Positions 55,144 to 64,000 of a stretch of 64,000 nt of DNA are shown in pieces. Origin of the DNA: Mycoplasmopsis gallinacea (lineage in GTDB: Bacteria; Bacillota_I; Bacilli_A; Mycoplasmatales; Metamycoplasmataceae); the NCBI RefSeq assembly GCF_012220205.1, contig NZ_CP047225.1, forward strand, positions 248,001 through 312,000, written 5' to 3'. The notes under the pieces were generated by a model. That model ran no database searches and was not told where the DNA came from. It worked only from the letters and a program-made list of their open reading frames with translations. Position 1 is the first letter of the stretch, and every line of letters begins with the position of its first letter. The position numbers were made by a program, and so were the translations under genes.

Positions 55144-56481
55144 ATGGAAAATAAAAATATTGAATTCAAGATAGATATACCTGAAAAACACAATAAACTA
55201 AAAGCAGAAATGGTATCTTTTTTAAATAGTAATGATGGAGAAATATACTTAGGTGTTGATGATAATGGTGTTCCTAATTTAAATTTAATTAAAGAGAAAA
55301 GCAAATTTTGAGAAGAAATTATTTCAAATTGAATCACCAATGCATTTAATGAAAATGTTAAAGACTTTGTGGAGATTATTTCTGATGACTCCTCATTTAA
55401 GATAAAAATTTTAGAAGGAAACAACAAACCCTATTATTATAAAGAAGGTGAAGGGTTTAATTCTAAAGGTATCTATATTAGAGTGGGAAGCACTAAAAGA
55501 AGAGCAGAATTAGAAGAAGTTAAAAAAATGCTTTTTAATCGTAAACCTAATAACTTTGAGTCTACTTTAATTAATAATGACAAGCTTACTTTTAAATATC
55601 TTGAAAACAAATTTGAAGAAAAAGGGCTTAAATTTAACCCTATAGCATTATCTTTAATTAATAAAGATAATAAATATAATAATGCTGCTTTACTTTTTAG
55701 TGATCAAAACCCAACAATTAGTAAATTTGCTGTATTTGCAGACTCAAAAGTTTCTGTTTTTTTAGATAAGAAAGAATTCGCAGGGTCAATAGTAAAACAA
55801 TTAGATGACATGATTTATTTTTCTAATTTATTAAATAGAAAGAAAATAACTATTAATGGAAATCCGGAAAGAAATGAATATTTAGATATACCCGAAGTAG
55901 CTTTGAGAGAAGCTATAGTAAATTGTTTTTGTCATAGAGATTATTCGTTAACTGGTGATATTAAAATTGAATTCTTTGATGATAAAGTGAAAATTTTTTC
56001 TCCTGGTGGACTACCAGATAATCTTACTTTAGAAGATATAAAAGAAGGTTTTACAGCTAAAAGAAACAAAATAATTGTAAATGTGCTAGACAAAATCGGT
56101 CTTATTGAAAACTATGCAACAGGTGTAAGAAAGATATTTGAAGGTTATGAAGGTTTTGAAAAACAACCCACTTATTATATATCTGAAAATGGTATATCAC
56201 TTACCTTGTTTAATCGCAACTATGACGAGAGCCAAAAAAAACCTAACAATATTAACGATTTAGAAGAACTAAAAAAACTTGAACGTTCAGAAAAAATAAT
56301 CTTTCTGATGAAAGAAAACCCTAGAATCACCATAGATGAAATGGCTGAAATTCTAGAGGTATCTCCAAGAACAATAAGAAGAGAAATATATATATTAAGA
56401 TTAAAGGATAAAATCGAATATATAAGAAGTGGAAAAACCGGATACTGAGTAATTAATGAGAACATGGATAAAGAAGAATAA
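55144..56481 (+). CDS. AlbA/Schlafen-type putative DNA-binding protein with HTH
   Basis: 445 residues. The N-terminal about 120 residues follow the AlbA_2/Schlafen layout: IEFKIDIPEKHNKLKAEMVSFLNSNDGEIYLGVDDNG, presented here as a run of shorter motifs (IEFK, FLNSNDGEIYLGV). The middle contains EVALREAIVNCFCHRDYS and IFSPGGLPD, the C-terminal ATPase-like module usual for this family. A winged-helix segment RITIDEMAEILEVSPRTIRREI is near residue 400. The start at 55144 is chosen over an ATG 21 bases upstream because AAGAGG sits at the right distance. Family members occur as regulators and in phage defence; this one's role is open. Its 3' end is duplicated by an IS. Confidence 0.8.
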
Positions 56482-56511
56482 GATTAATTAAAAAGTGAAT
56501 ATCCTTATTTT
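56411..56511. repeat. Left copy of the 101-bp target duplication of IS-A copy 3
   Basis: Same as 58355-58455. It covers the last 71 bases of the AlbA-type gene and the first arm of its terminator. Confidence 0.95.
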
Positions 56512-58354
56512 CCTGCGTTTCCCACTTGCTAGTATAAAAAGCAAAATATCCGTTTGAAGCGGATATTTATTTTTACTTTTTAATCATTTCTAAAACTTTT
56601 TGAATTAATAGATAGTCATTTCAACTATCTTCCAAACTTTTATCTTTAATATCGAAAATTTTGACTGTTTTATTGTTGAATTTTTCTTCAACTTCTATAA
56701 TGTCATTAATCATTTTGTTTAATCTATGTTCTGTAAATTTATCTTTTTGAGATAAACCTATTAAATCATTAATTTTGAAAACTAAGAATTTCATTAAAAC
56801 TAAACCTAAAAAGCAAAGACAGATATAACCAGTAATGTGTTTCCAACTTGATAAATACATGGGTCTAAGAACTAATCTACTCTTTAAGCTTCTAAAATTC
56901 TCTTCAACTTTTCATTGTTTTGCATATAAATCTACAATTTAATCAGGAGTTAAATCATATCTATTTGTCTCGTAAACATAATATCCATCGAACTTTTCAT
57001 CTTGCAAAATCTTTTCGTTATCAAGTTCATAATAACCAGATTTGTCAACAGCTTTAAAGAATCTATATTTCTTCCCGCCTGCAATATCTTCATAAGAAAC
57101 TTTTCCGTTTTTAGCTTTCTTGAGGAAGTTATTGATTAAAATTTGTCTATCTTCTGCATCTTTTCTTGCTCTCTTCTTACTAAAAGTAATGATTCTTTTT
57201 CTTATTTTTCCATTGATTCTACCGTTTCTATATTGAGAAAGAAATTCTTCTGATTTATGCACTAAACCGGTTTTAGAATGAATATAACCTTCTTGGTTTA
57301 AAACAAATTCTTTAAAGTCTTTTGTTCCTGTTTTCATCCGGTAAGAAATAATGAATTTTAAACCTTTGGACTCTAAAAATCTGATGTTTTTGTTTAAAGA
57401 CATACCTTTATCAGCGATAATTGTAATTTGTTTTATCTTATATATTTTTTGAATTTCCAAGACAAAAGGGATGAATGTGTTTGCATCTGTTGTATTCCCA
57501 GGAAAGACTTTGTAATGTAGTGGAATTCCGTTTGAATCAGTTGCTATCCCAATAACAATTTGATCTTCTTTAAACTTACCGTCCTTTGAATAACCAGGTT
57601 TTTTGTACCCTTCTCTACTAAAAGTTTCAAAATAAGTAGTGGTGGAATCATATCATATGATTTCTACATCTCTTTTGTGTTCATTTACAAGAACTGAATT
57701 TACATTTTGTAAAATTTGCCCCCTATTTTCAGCGATGTAATCTAACGATCTGTAAAAAGAATTTTTAGAATAAACAAATTCTTGTTCTTTTTTTAGACTA
57801 TTGAAAGTGCCTAAAATACTTAATGGCTCTTTTAATCTTTGATAAATTTGTTGCATCACAACTTCTTTTAAACTTACTGATTTTGTTTTATGACAGTCTT
57901 TAAAAATGTCAAAATGATCAACCAACGAAGAAACAAGTTCATATCCCTTAAATCTTTTTCTATATTCAACAAGATCATTTTTGTTTTCTTTAAACTTTTG
58001 ATTAATAATTTCAATAATTTCTTCTTTGGGAGTTGTTAAAGGTATGTCTTTAACAAGCATTTTGATTTTTTCAATTGAATTTTTTTGATACTTCTCAAAG
58101 TCATGTTCATAGCCAATCCCAAATCTAGTTTCATATCCTGTACCTTTTATTTTTCTGCACCCGACCTGTATATATGTACCTGCTTTTTGTTTAGAAACAC
58201 ACAATATTCATGTTCTTTTTTCTTTTGTTTTTGCTTGCATGCACATATTATATCATATTTTACCTAGTAAATTACTAGGTTTTTTACATATTTATTAGAT
58301 AAATATGTACTGCTGCGAAAATGTAAAAAAACTCACTTAAGTGGGAAACGCAGG
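56512..58354 (-). mobile_element. IS-A copy 3, IS1634-type insertion sequence
   Basis: 1,843 bp with the same CCTGCGTTTCCCACTT ends as copy 1 and nearly the same sequence. It is flanked by its own 101-bp duplication, so it is a complete, independent insertion. Confidence 0.95.
56573..58240 (-). pseudogene. IS1634-type transposase with in-frame TAA (IS-A copy 3)
   Basis: 555 codons. The TAA at 56939-56941 matches copy 1 exactly, while copy 2 has Gln. It encodes the first 433 residues with two catalytic positions and a separate 120-residue tail. The shared residues (GIGYEHD, HKRDVEII) put copies 1 and 3 in one lineage. Either the element moves in trans or the stop is tolerated. Confidence 0.9.
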
Positions 58355-58455
58355 AAATCGAATATATAAGAAGTGGAAAAACCGGATACTGAGTAATTAA
58401 TGAGAACATGGATAAAGAAGAATAAGATTAATTAAAAAGTGAATATCCTTATTTT
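58355..58455. repeat. Right copy of the 101-bp target duplication of IS-A copy 3
   Basis: A non-coding duplicate of the AlbA-type gene's tail. The two copies show no mismatch by eye. Confidence 0.95.
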
Positions 58456-58482
58456 CAAGGTATATTCACTTTTTAATTAATA
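58428..58482 (+). terminator. Original terminator of the AlbA-type gene, with one arm duplicated by the IS
   Basis: TTAATTAAAAAGTGAATA and TATTCACTTTTTAATTAA arms (18 bp) with the IS junction in the loop (58455/58456). Confidence 0.8.
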
Positions 58483-58496
58483 TTAGTTATAAAAAA

Positions 58497-58517
58497 TCTC
58501 CTACTATAAGTAGGAGA
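58497..58517 (-). terminator. Terminator of p80-p60-hinT
   Basis: TCTCCTAC and GTAGGAGA arms followed on the minus strand by TTTTTT, eight bases after the hinT stop. Confidence 0.85.
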
Positions 58518-58524
58518 ATCTAAA

Positions 58525-58842
58525 TTATTTGTAAGGAATAACGTGAATGTGAGTGTGAAACACTGTTTGATCAGCACTAGCACCTGTATTTATTAAGATT
58601 TTAAATCCTGTTTTACCTTTGTCTAATACTTCTTTTTTAGCAAGTTCTCTTGCTTTTAAAATAGCATAAACAAAATCATCATCTGAAGTTTCTAAAAGGT
58701 TAGGTTTTTCAATTTTAGGAACTACTAAAAAGTGACCTTCAGTCGATGGGAAAGCATCTAAAAATGCTATTACACGATCATCTTCGTAAATAATATTAGC
58801 AGGAATTTCACGGTTAATTATTTTAGTAAATACTGAAGCCAT
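58525..58842 (-). CDS. hinT: HIT-family nucleotide hydrolase (HinT type)
   Basis: 105 residues, the normal HinT size. It hydrolyses AMP-linked phosphoramidates. The start MASVFTKIINREIPANIIYEDD, the ADQTVFHTHIHVIP histidine triad near the C-terminus and LINTGASADQ are family hallmarks. It follows p60 by 11 bases and ends the operon. In M. hominis the HinT protein is reported to interact with the P60/P80 membrane pair encoded by the same locus, and the gene order here is the same. Confidence 0.93.
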   Translation of the reverse strand: MASVFTKIINREIPANIIYEDDRVIAFLDAFPSTEGHFLVVPKIEKPNLLETSDDDFVYAILKARELAKKEVLDKGKTGFKILINTGASADQTVFHTHIHVIPYK

Positions 58843-58853
58843 AACTTTTTTCC

Positions 58854-60059
58854 TTATTTAATGAAAGATAAATTACCTAATGTTTCTTTAATTGTGTCGT
58901 TTTTGATTTCTAAAACATTTCCTAATTTAACAAAAGCCTCTTGAGCAACTCCATAAAGAGTATTATCACTTAAAGCAAGTAAAAGCTCAAGTTTTGTAAG
59001 GTCAGAAGCATATACTGTGTTATCAAATGAAAGAATTGAAGTTGTTTTATCACCTTCGGTTACATCTTTTTTAACAGGTACAATTTGGTTTAAGTAAACT
59101 ACGTTAATTGTGCTTCCGTCATTTGAAGCAGCAATTGGAGTAGCAAGTGTTTCGTTTTGATCAACTGTAACAATTTTGTTATTGCTAAAATCATAAAAAC
59201 CACTTGTATTAATTGTTGATTGTTTCAAATCACTTACTGTGTAGTTAAGAACTGCATTCACTTTTGAAGAATCCACAAGTCCTAAATATCCGCCTAATTT
59301 TAATTCAAAGCTATTTTGTGAGTTAAATAATAAATCGACAGAAACTTTGTTTTGGTTAACTGAAGAATTTAAAGTAAGGTTTAAGTAATCTGAAACATTT
59401 GAAATAGTTCTAGCGCTATTTGCGAAAATATCATCTGAAGAAGAACTTTTGTAATTTCAAACTTGAGCAACCTTTTTGTTTAACACATATGAAATAAGGT
59501 TAAATTGATCGTGTTGAAAATTTTCTTTGTTTGTTTCAAAGCTGTTATTAACTTTTTTAAGTTGTTCATCTGAACTAATTTGGAAGTATTTTAACACTAA
59601 AATTAGCTTATTTACTTGTTGATCAATGTTTGTTGAATTGTTGTTAAAAATAATTTTAAATTGCTCTTTATTAACATTTGAATTTGATAATCTAAGTGAA
59701 TTTAAAGCTTCATTTTCTGCAGCTGTAAAAATTCCATCGGCATTTCAACTATTAATTTGTTCATATAAATAATATGGGTTAGAGATGTTGTTATAAGAAA
59801 CTGTAGCTTTGTAAGCTAAAAAAGCGTCATTAAGGTATTGGTCATTTTTTGTTAAATCATCACTTGTGTTATAAATTGATTGAAGTGTTGATTTAAGTCA
59901 AAAGCTTTCCATTACTTTTTTAATTGATTCGTTTTTGAATTTTGCATCTTGTTCAACTTTTGCTGTAGTATCCTCAGTTCTTCCACAAGAAGCAAGAGCT
60001 ATTGCGGGAACGGTTGCTAAAGCAAGAGGAGCAAGTTTGTTTCTGAATGAAAATGCCAT
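58854..60059 (-). CDS. P60-like lipoprotein
   Basis: 401 residues. The signal peptide ends in ALASC with Cys25 as the lipidation site, so it is a surface lipoprotein. The rest is Asn/Ser-rich with no enzyme motif. By position (between a P80-like gene and hinT) and features it matches P60 of the M. hominis hit locus. The start ATG overlaps the p80 stop (TAATG). Sequence identity to P60 cannot be tested here, so the name rests on context. Confidence 0.75.
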
Positions 60060-62182
60060 TAATTACCTACTTTCATTTTTGATTTAATAACGCTTGAAAT
60101 TGTGTCAATTGCTGATAATTCACTGTAATTTGAATTAGTTAAGTTATAAGCAATTTTGATAATTCCATCTTTAACCACAAAGTTATAATTGCTTTGGTTG
60201 GCAAGTGAAGTTGAGATGAATTTTGAAGTTTCTACTAAGGAGTTAATGAAGTTTTTGTTTTTATCAACAAGAAGAATTGAATTGTTTTTGTTTTGAAGTT
60301 CAGCGATATCATCTTGGGTGTAATTTGCATTTGAAGTTGAAGAATATGGATTTTTCTCTTTTTTAAGTCTTTCAATGAAATCTGCTTCCTTAAGAGTTGT
60401 TGCAATAATTTGGTTTTTGTTTTGAGTGCTTGTAAGTTTAGAAACTATATCAAAGTATGATTTATTTCCATTAGCAATGTTTTTTAAATCTTCATGTACG
60501 TAGTATTTAAGATTATCTAATGAATCAATGGTTGTGGTTCTAACAAGCTTAATCCCTTTATCTGTAAGAACTAATTTAGCATCAGCAAATTCATCTACTC
60601 TATAAACAAATGATTGGAAGTTTTCTGCATTTAACTCAATATTGAAAGTTTTATTAAATGTGCTTAAAATGTATTCGTTTCATTGCGCAGCAGATAAGTT
60701 TTTGATGTAACTTTCAATTTCTCTGTTAATTAACTCGATTTTACTTGCAGCTTGATTTTTATCGGTGATGGTTTTAGCTTCTTCAATTAATTTAGCAATT
60801 TTTTGATTAATTTCCTCGTTAACAGTTGGCAGTGTGTAAAGGTTAGCAAGTGAAACTGAAGGTAATTTGTTTGTATCTTTTTCAAAAACTTGATCAGAAA
60901 TCATAGCTAAAGCTGTTTTCACATCTGAAGAAATAATGCTTGAGTAAGATTGAATTCCATTTGTACCAAGATTATTATTTGAAGAAAGAGTTAAAGCTTT
61001 AAGGAATGTTTCGTATTGAGTTTTAGCTTTTTTACCTGCTTCTGAACTATTTGCAAGGTATTGCTCAGCTTTTTTGAAACCTTTAAGTACGTCTAAGTTA
61101 TTTACGATTTCAAAACCATTTGCATTATCACTTGAATCAATGATTGCAACTTTGTTTAAGTTAATTAATTGAGTTTTCGCTTCATCACTAAATGTTCATG
61201 GAAGATCCAAGTTAGCATTATAAACCCCAGGTAATAAAACTTCAGTGTTAATTACAAGTGTGTTGTTATTGAAAAATTCTTCTAAGTATGCATCAGCAGA
61301 CGTTCTTGATTCAATAAATGATTTAGTTAAGAAAGTAGTTACCTTACCATTTTCACCAACGAAGTAGTTTGTGTTTTCTTTAAGTCATGGGAAAGGATTG
61401 TCCCCTTTTTGCACAAGAACTTTAGCTTGTCCATTAGCATCTTTAATTTGATTTCCTGAAGCATCCTTTGCATAAACTGTTTTATTAGCAATTCTTTGAA
61501 CTTCTGATTTATCAAGTGTAGTTACTGCAACTTTAAAACTGTTTTTAGCAATATCTTCAATTTCTTTAAAAGTTAAATATTCAACTGCTTCAGTTTCTGT
61601 ATTGCTTTTTCCATAGTTATCAGTTTGAATAGTTTTGATAAATTGACTATTTCAATTTTCGTATCCATAAACTTTTTTGAAGTTGCTAATTAAATCGCTA
61701 ATGATTTTTTGTTTTGTGTTTCTAATTTCGCTAATGCTTTTAAGGGCAATTCCTGTGTTAGCACTTTTTCCACTTGGAAGAGAAGCATTATAAAGTTCTT
61801 GATACTGCACTGAAGCTGCTGCTTCTTTTTCATATCAGTAATAAATTGCTTGCTTGTAAAGATTTTCAAGTTCTTCTGCAGTTGTAACCTTTTTATCATT
61901 TAAAAGTGCCATTGTTTGATCAACTGTTAAATTTGCTGTTTTATTACCATTGAAAGTTGCTACTGATGTATTTCCAGCAAGAGCTTGGTTGTAAGTTACG
62001 CTAGTTACGTTAACAGCAAGCGGAACAACAATAGCTGTTACCACACCCACACCTAAAACTGCAAGGGCAGCAATGGTGCCCTTGTTTCTTCTTTTTTGAG
62101 ATGTGCTAATTTGTTTTTTTGAGTCGTGGTTAGAATTTTTTTCAGCTAATCTTTCAAAAAAAGATTTTTGTCTTTTTGCCAT
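60059..62182 (-). CDS. P80-like membrane protein
   Basis: 707 residues. A basic cytoplasmic N-terminus of about 35 residues is followed by one membrane helix (about residues 36-58, TIAALAVLGVGVVTAIVVPLAV) and a long external region. That region is helical and rich in Lys and Asn, with no recognised domain. The order p80-p60-hinT matches the hit locus. The ribosome-binding site AAGGAG and a -10 box TATAAT (62231-62236) precede the ATG at 62182. It probably anchors the P60 lipoprotein complex. Confidence 0.75.
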
Positions 62183-62230
62183 ATTACTCCTTATCTTTTA
62201 ATATTTATAAATATTAAATAGTTAATTTAA

Positions 62231-62280
62231 ATTATACTAAAAATGTAATTTTTTGTATTTGTGTAATATTAAAATATAAT
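62231..62280. promoter_or_regulatory. Divergent promoters for p80 and the 62288 gene
   Basis: Minus TATAAT (62231-62236) serves p80 with a roughly 42-base leader. Plus TATAAT (62275-62280), with TTGTAT 16 bases before it, ends seven bases before the ATG at 62288, a leaderless arrangement. Confidence 0.6.
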
Positions 62281-62287
62281 TTAAGCT

Positions 62288-62935
62288 ATGAAAGAAAATA
62301 ATGGAATTAAAGCTTTATTAAAATTTGACCAAATTGCAAGAAGCTTGCATTTTACTTACTCACTTTTAGGTCATACCAAAAGTGATTTAAAGTCTAAAAA
62401 CATCAACTTAAATAAGCTTGATGTTGCTATTGTATTTAATGATTTTATTAAGCTTAAAATGCACTACAAGGGCCAAATTTTGCTTGATCAAGAAAGTAGT
62501 GTAACTTCTCCATTTTATTACTTTTACTACCTAAATGTAAGGATTTACCTAAATTTATTAATTCCTTCAAATGAGTTAATTTTTGAAAGTAAAAAAATAG
62601 AGTCTTTAAAAAACTCTTTTAACAAAAAATTTAACAAAATGAATATTTCAAATTTATATGATGCAATTTATAGTGATGAGCCAGATGTTTGAATTTTTAT
62701 TTATTTGGACAACGAAACTTCGAAGTTAGAAATGGCTAAGTTTTCAAATATTAACCCAAGTTATTATAGTATTTTTGAATATAGCCCAGGAATTAACTTT
62801 CCTTACTTTAAAAAACTTGAAAAGTTATAAAAAAAGCAGCTCCCTATTTTCACCTTTCGGCTATCGTCGGCACTAAGAGGCTTAACTACTGAGTTCGGAA
62901 TGGTATCAGGTGATCCCTCTTGCTATCGCTACTAG
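62288..62935 (+). CDS. Hypothetical protein; frame runs on antisense through the first 5S gene
   Basis: Not recognised. About 180 residues are plausible protein (aromatic, Asn/Lys-rich, ending near FPYFKKLEK), with one TGA Trp at 62690-62692. As written, the run of five A at 62820-62824 keeps the frame open through the whole 5S gene on the opposite strand to TAG at 62933-62935 (215 residues). With four A it would end as KKLEKL and TAA at about 62830, just before the 5S terminator region. I consider the shorter end more likely. The N-terminus MKENNGIKALLKFDQIARSLHF has no signal peptide. It is divergent from p80 and starts leaderless. Confidence 0.55.
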
Positions 62936-62936
62936 T
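62833..62936 (-). rRNA. 5S ribosomal RNA, copy 1
   Basis: The minus strand carries the core CCATTCCGAACTCAG followed by AGTTAAGCC, then GATAGC, and an AGTAGC / GCTGCT closing helix. The mature ends are approximate. An extended -10 box TGTTATAAT lies just upstream. It is not linked to 16S or 23S genes, as is usual in hominis-group mycoplasmas. Confidence 0.9.
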
Positions 62937-62961
62937 GAAATTATTATAACACCATTTTTCT

Positions 62962-63145
62962 AAAACTCAAAATATTTTTTCAAAAAATTTTTCTATTTAT
63001 TCACATTAAAAATTTGCTGTTTCTTTTTAAGCATTATTATTTAACACAAAGGACACAAAAAATCATGCTTTTAAACTTTGTGCATGATTTTTTAATTTTA
63101 AAATTTCTGGAAACTCAAAAAGCAATAGCAAGCAAATACAACCAA
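62962..63145. other. Spacer between the two 5S genes
   Basis: No gene. It holds an IS30-type end relic (63030-63100) and a TGGAAACTCA stretch matching part of the IS-C terminal repeat. Confidence 0.55.
63030..63100. mobile_element. Relic of an IS30-type element end
   Basis: GCATTATTATTTAACACAA, then GGACACAAAAAA and a CATGC...GCATG hairpin, match in order the right end of the IS30 element at about 29993-30060 (GCATTATTATTTTACACAA, GGACACAAAAAA, hairpin). Arm bases differ in a compensating way, so it comes from a related but distinct element. Confidence 0.65.
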
Positions 63146-63156
63146 AAGTTATAAAA

Positions 63157-63260
63157 AAAAGCAGCTCCCTATTTTCACCTTTCGGCTATCGTCGGCACTA
63201 AGAGGCTTAACTACTGAGTTCGGAATGGTATCAGGTGATCCCTCTTGCTATCGCTACTAG
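63157..63260 (-). rRNA. 5S ribosomal RNA, copy 2
   Basis: Identical to copy 1 over the whole gene. The duplicated block is about 140 bp and also takes in the promoter -10 and the short 3' flank (copy 1 at 62822-62961). Offset between copies: 324 bases. Confidence 0.9.
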
Positions 63261-63318
63261 TGAAATTATTATAACACCATTTTTAAAAAACAAAAATATT
63301 TTTCTTTATAATTTTATT

Positions 63319-64000
63319 ATGTTTAAAAATAAAGTACAAGAATTGTGTTTGCAAAATAATTGAGATTTTACTCTTTTCGAAAAATATGTAAGCTTAATTG
63401 AAGAGAAAAATAAGGTAATGAATCTTACTGGTTTTTCTGGTGATAGATTATGGCAAGAAGGGATTTATGAATCTTTAGTTTTTATGAATGCTATAACCAA
63501 GCACTCTTGTAATGGAGTTATTTTAGATATTGGAGCTGGTGCAGGGTTTCCGTCTATTCCTTATGTTTTAACCAAACCTAATAATAAAATAGTGATTTAT
63601 GAACCGCTTAAAAAAAGGGTGGATTTTTTAAATTTAGTAATTCAGGAGCTAAATTTAGATAACTGAGTAAGTATACAAATTAAAAGGGTTGAAGAAGAAG
63701 AGCAAAAAAATATTTTTGACATCGTAACTGCAAGAGCAGTTAGTGATGTGCGTTCATTACTTATGGCTGCTTTTCATACAGTTAAACTGGATGGTAAAAT
63801 GAGCTTAATTAAAGGTAAAAATTTAGCTAAAGAAGTTGAACAAGCACAAGATATTTTAAAAATGCTTAAATACGAAATAAATATTTTTGATCTTAAAATA
63901 GATGGTGTGGATAAAGAAAATAAAGTTATTGAGATAACTAAAAAAAGATCTACACCAAAGCAATTCCCTTTTAAATGAAAAGATATAGTAAAAAACAAAA
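63319..64000 (+). CDS. rsmG: 16S rRNA (guanine527-N7)-methyltransferase, incomplete at the window end
   Basis: 227 codons in the window without a stop. RsmG/GidB methylates G527 of 16S rRNA. Family motifs: [10 protein letters not shown] near residue 35, [15 protein letters not shown] (AdoMet site), [12 protein letters not shown], and [13 protein letters not shown], followed by KGKN. TGA codes Trp at two positions. TATAAT (63307-63312) ends six bases before the ATG, so the start is probably leaderless. The gene is divergent from the second 5S copy. Confidence 0.95.

Noticed and set aside
1-64000. tRNA genes, tmRNA, RNase P RNA or riboswitches
   Set aside because: No T-loop GTTCGAAT-type motif with pairing arms, or other recognisable RNA family, was found by eye on either strand apart from 5S.

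Overview
The window is a low-GC Mollicutes chromosome of the Mycoplasma hominis type. TGA is used as tryptophan throughout: dozens of in-frame TGA codons lie inside conserved proteins such as MnmE, TatD, RecD2 and FtsH (genetic code 4). The p80-p60-hinT order at 58.5-62.2 kb also matches this group. I cannot name the species. The window spans the replication origin. dnaA and dnaN sit at 36.6-39.2 kb, DnaA boxes lie on both sides of dnaA, and genes run mainly leftward to the left of 39.3 kb and mainly rightward to its right.

Layout from the left. 0-17 kb is mostly housekeeping: a frameshifted YtpR-like gene, degV-tsaE-tsaB-tsaD (tsaE frameshifted), an ABC ATPase, pyrH-frr, tuf, mnmE-tatD-rsmA and a PQ-loop transporter. 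Inserted among these at 6.0-11.9 kb is a four-gene restriction-modification operon: two adenine methyltransferases, an McrB-type AAA+ motor and a LlaJI/McrC-type nuclease. 17.25-36.25 kb is a 19-kb insertion-sequence island. It is bounded by two IS1634-type copies in the same orientation and flanked by a perfect 74-bp direct repeat. It carries one gene of about 9 kb for a giant surface protein with GA/FIVAR-like modules, plus an IS30-type element, a third IS1634-type element, a MITE-like structure, and a fourth IS nested inside the right-hand copy. 36.3-45.1 kb is the origin region: rlbA-dnaN-dnaA to the left, recD2-pth-tilS-ftsH to the right. 45.3-54.3 kb encodes a 2,689-residue FtsX/MacB-like permease and its ATPase. 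54.55-54.98 kb is an unusual array of 23 plus 13 perfect 12-bp repeats, followed by an AlbA/Schlafen-type gene and another IS1634-type copy with its own 101-bp target duplication. 58.5-62.2 kb is the p80-p60-hinT surface operon. The window ends with two identical 5S rRNA genes and rsmG.

The strongest theme is very long target-site duplications (74, 90 and 101 bp), which rebuild the 3' ends and terminators of the genes they hit. For the two IS-A-type insertions, one junction falls in the loop of a terminator hairpin. A second theme is single-base changes in short poly-A runs that break ytpR, tsaE and the start of the giant surface gene. These could be phase variation, transcript slippage or sequencing error. 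A third theme is probable leaderless start sites, with a -10 box 6-10 bases before the ATG. All function assignments come from reading translations and motifs; no database search was run.
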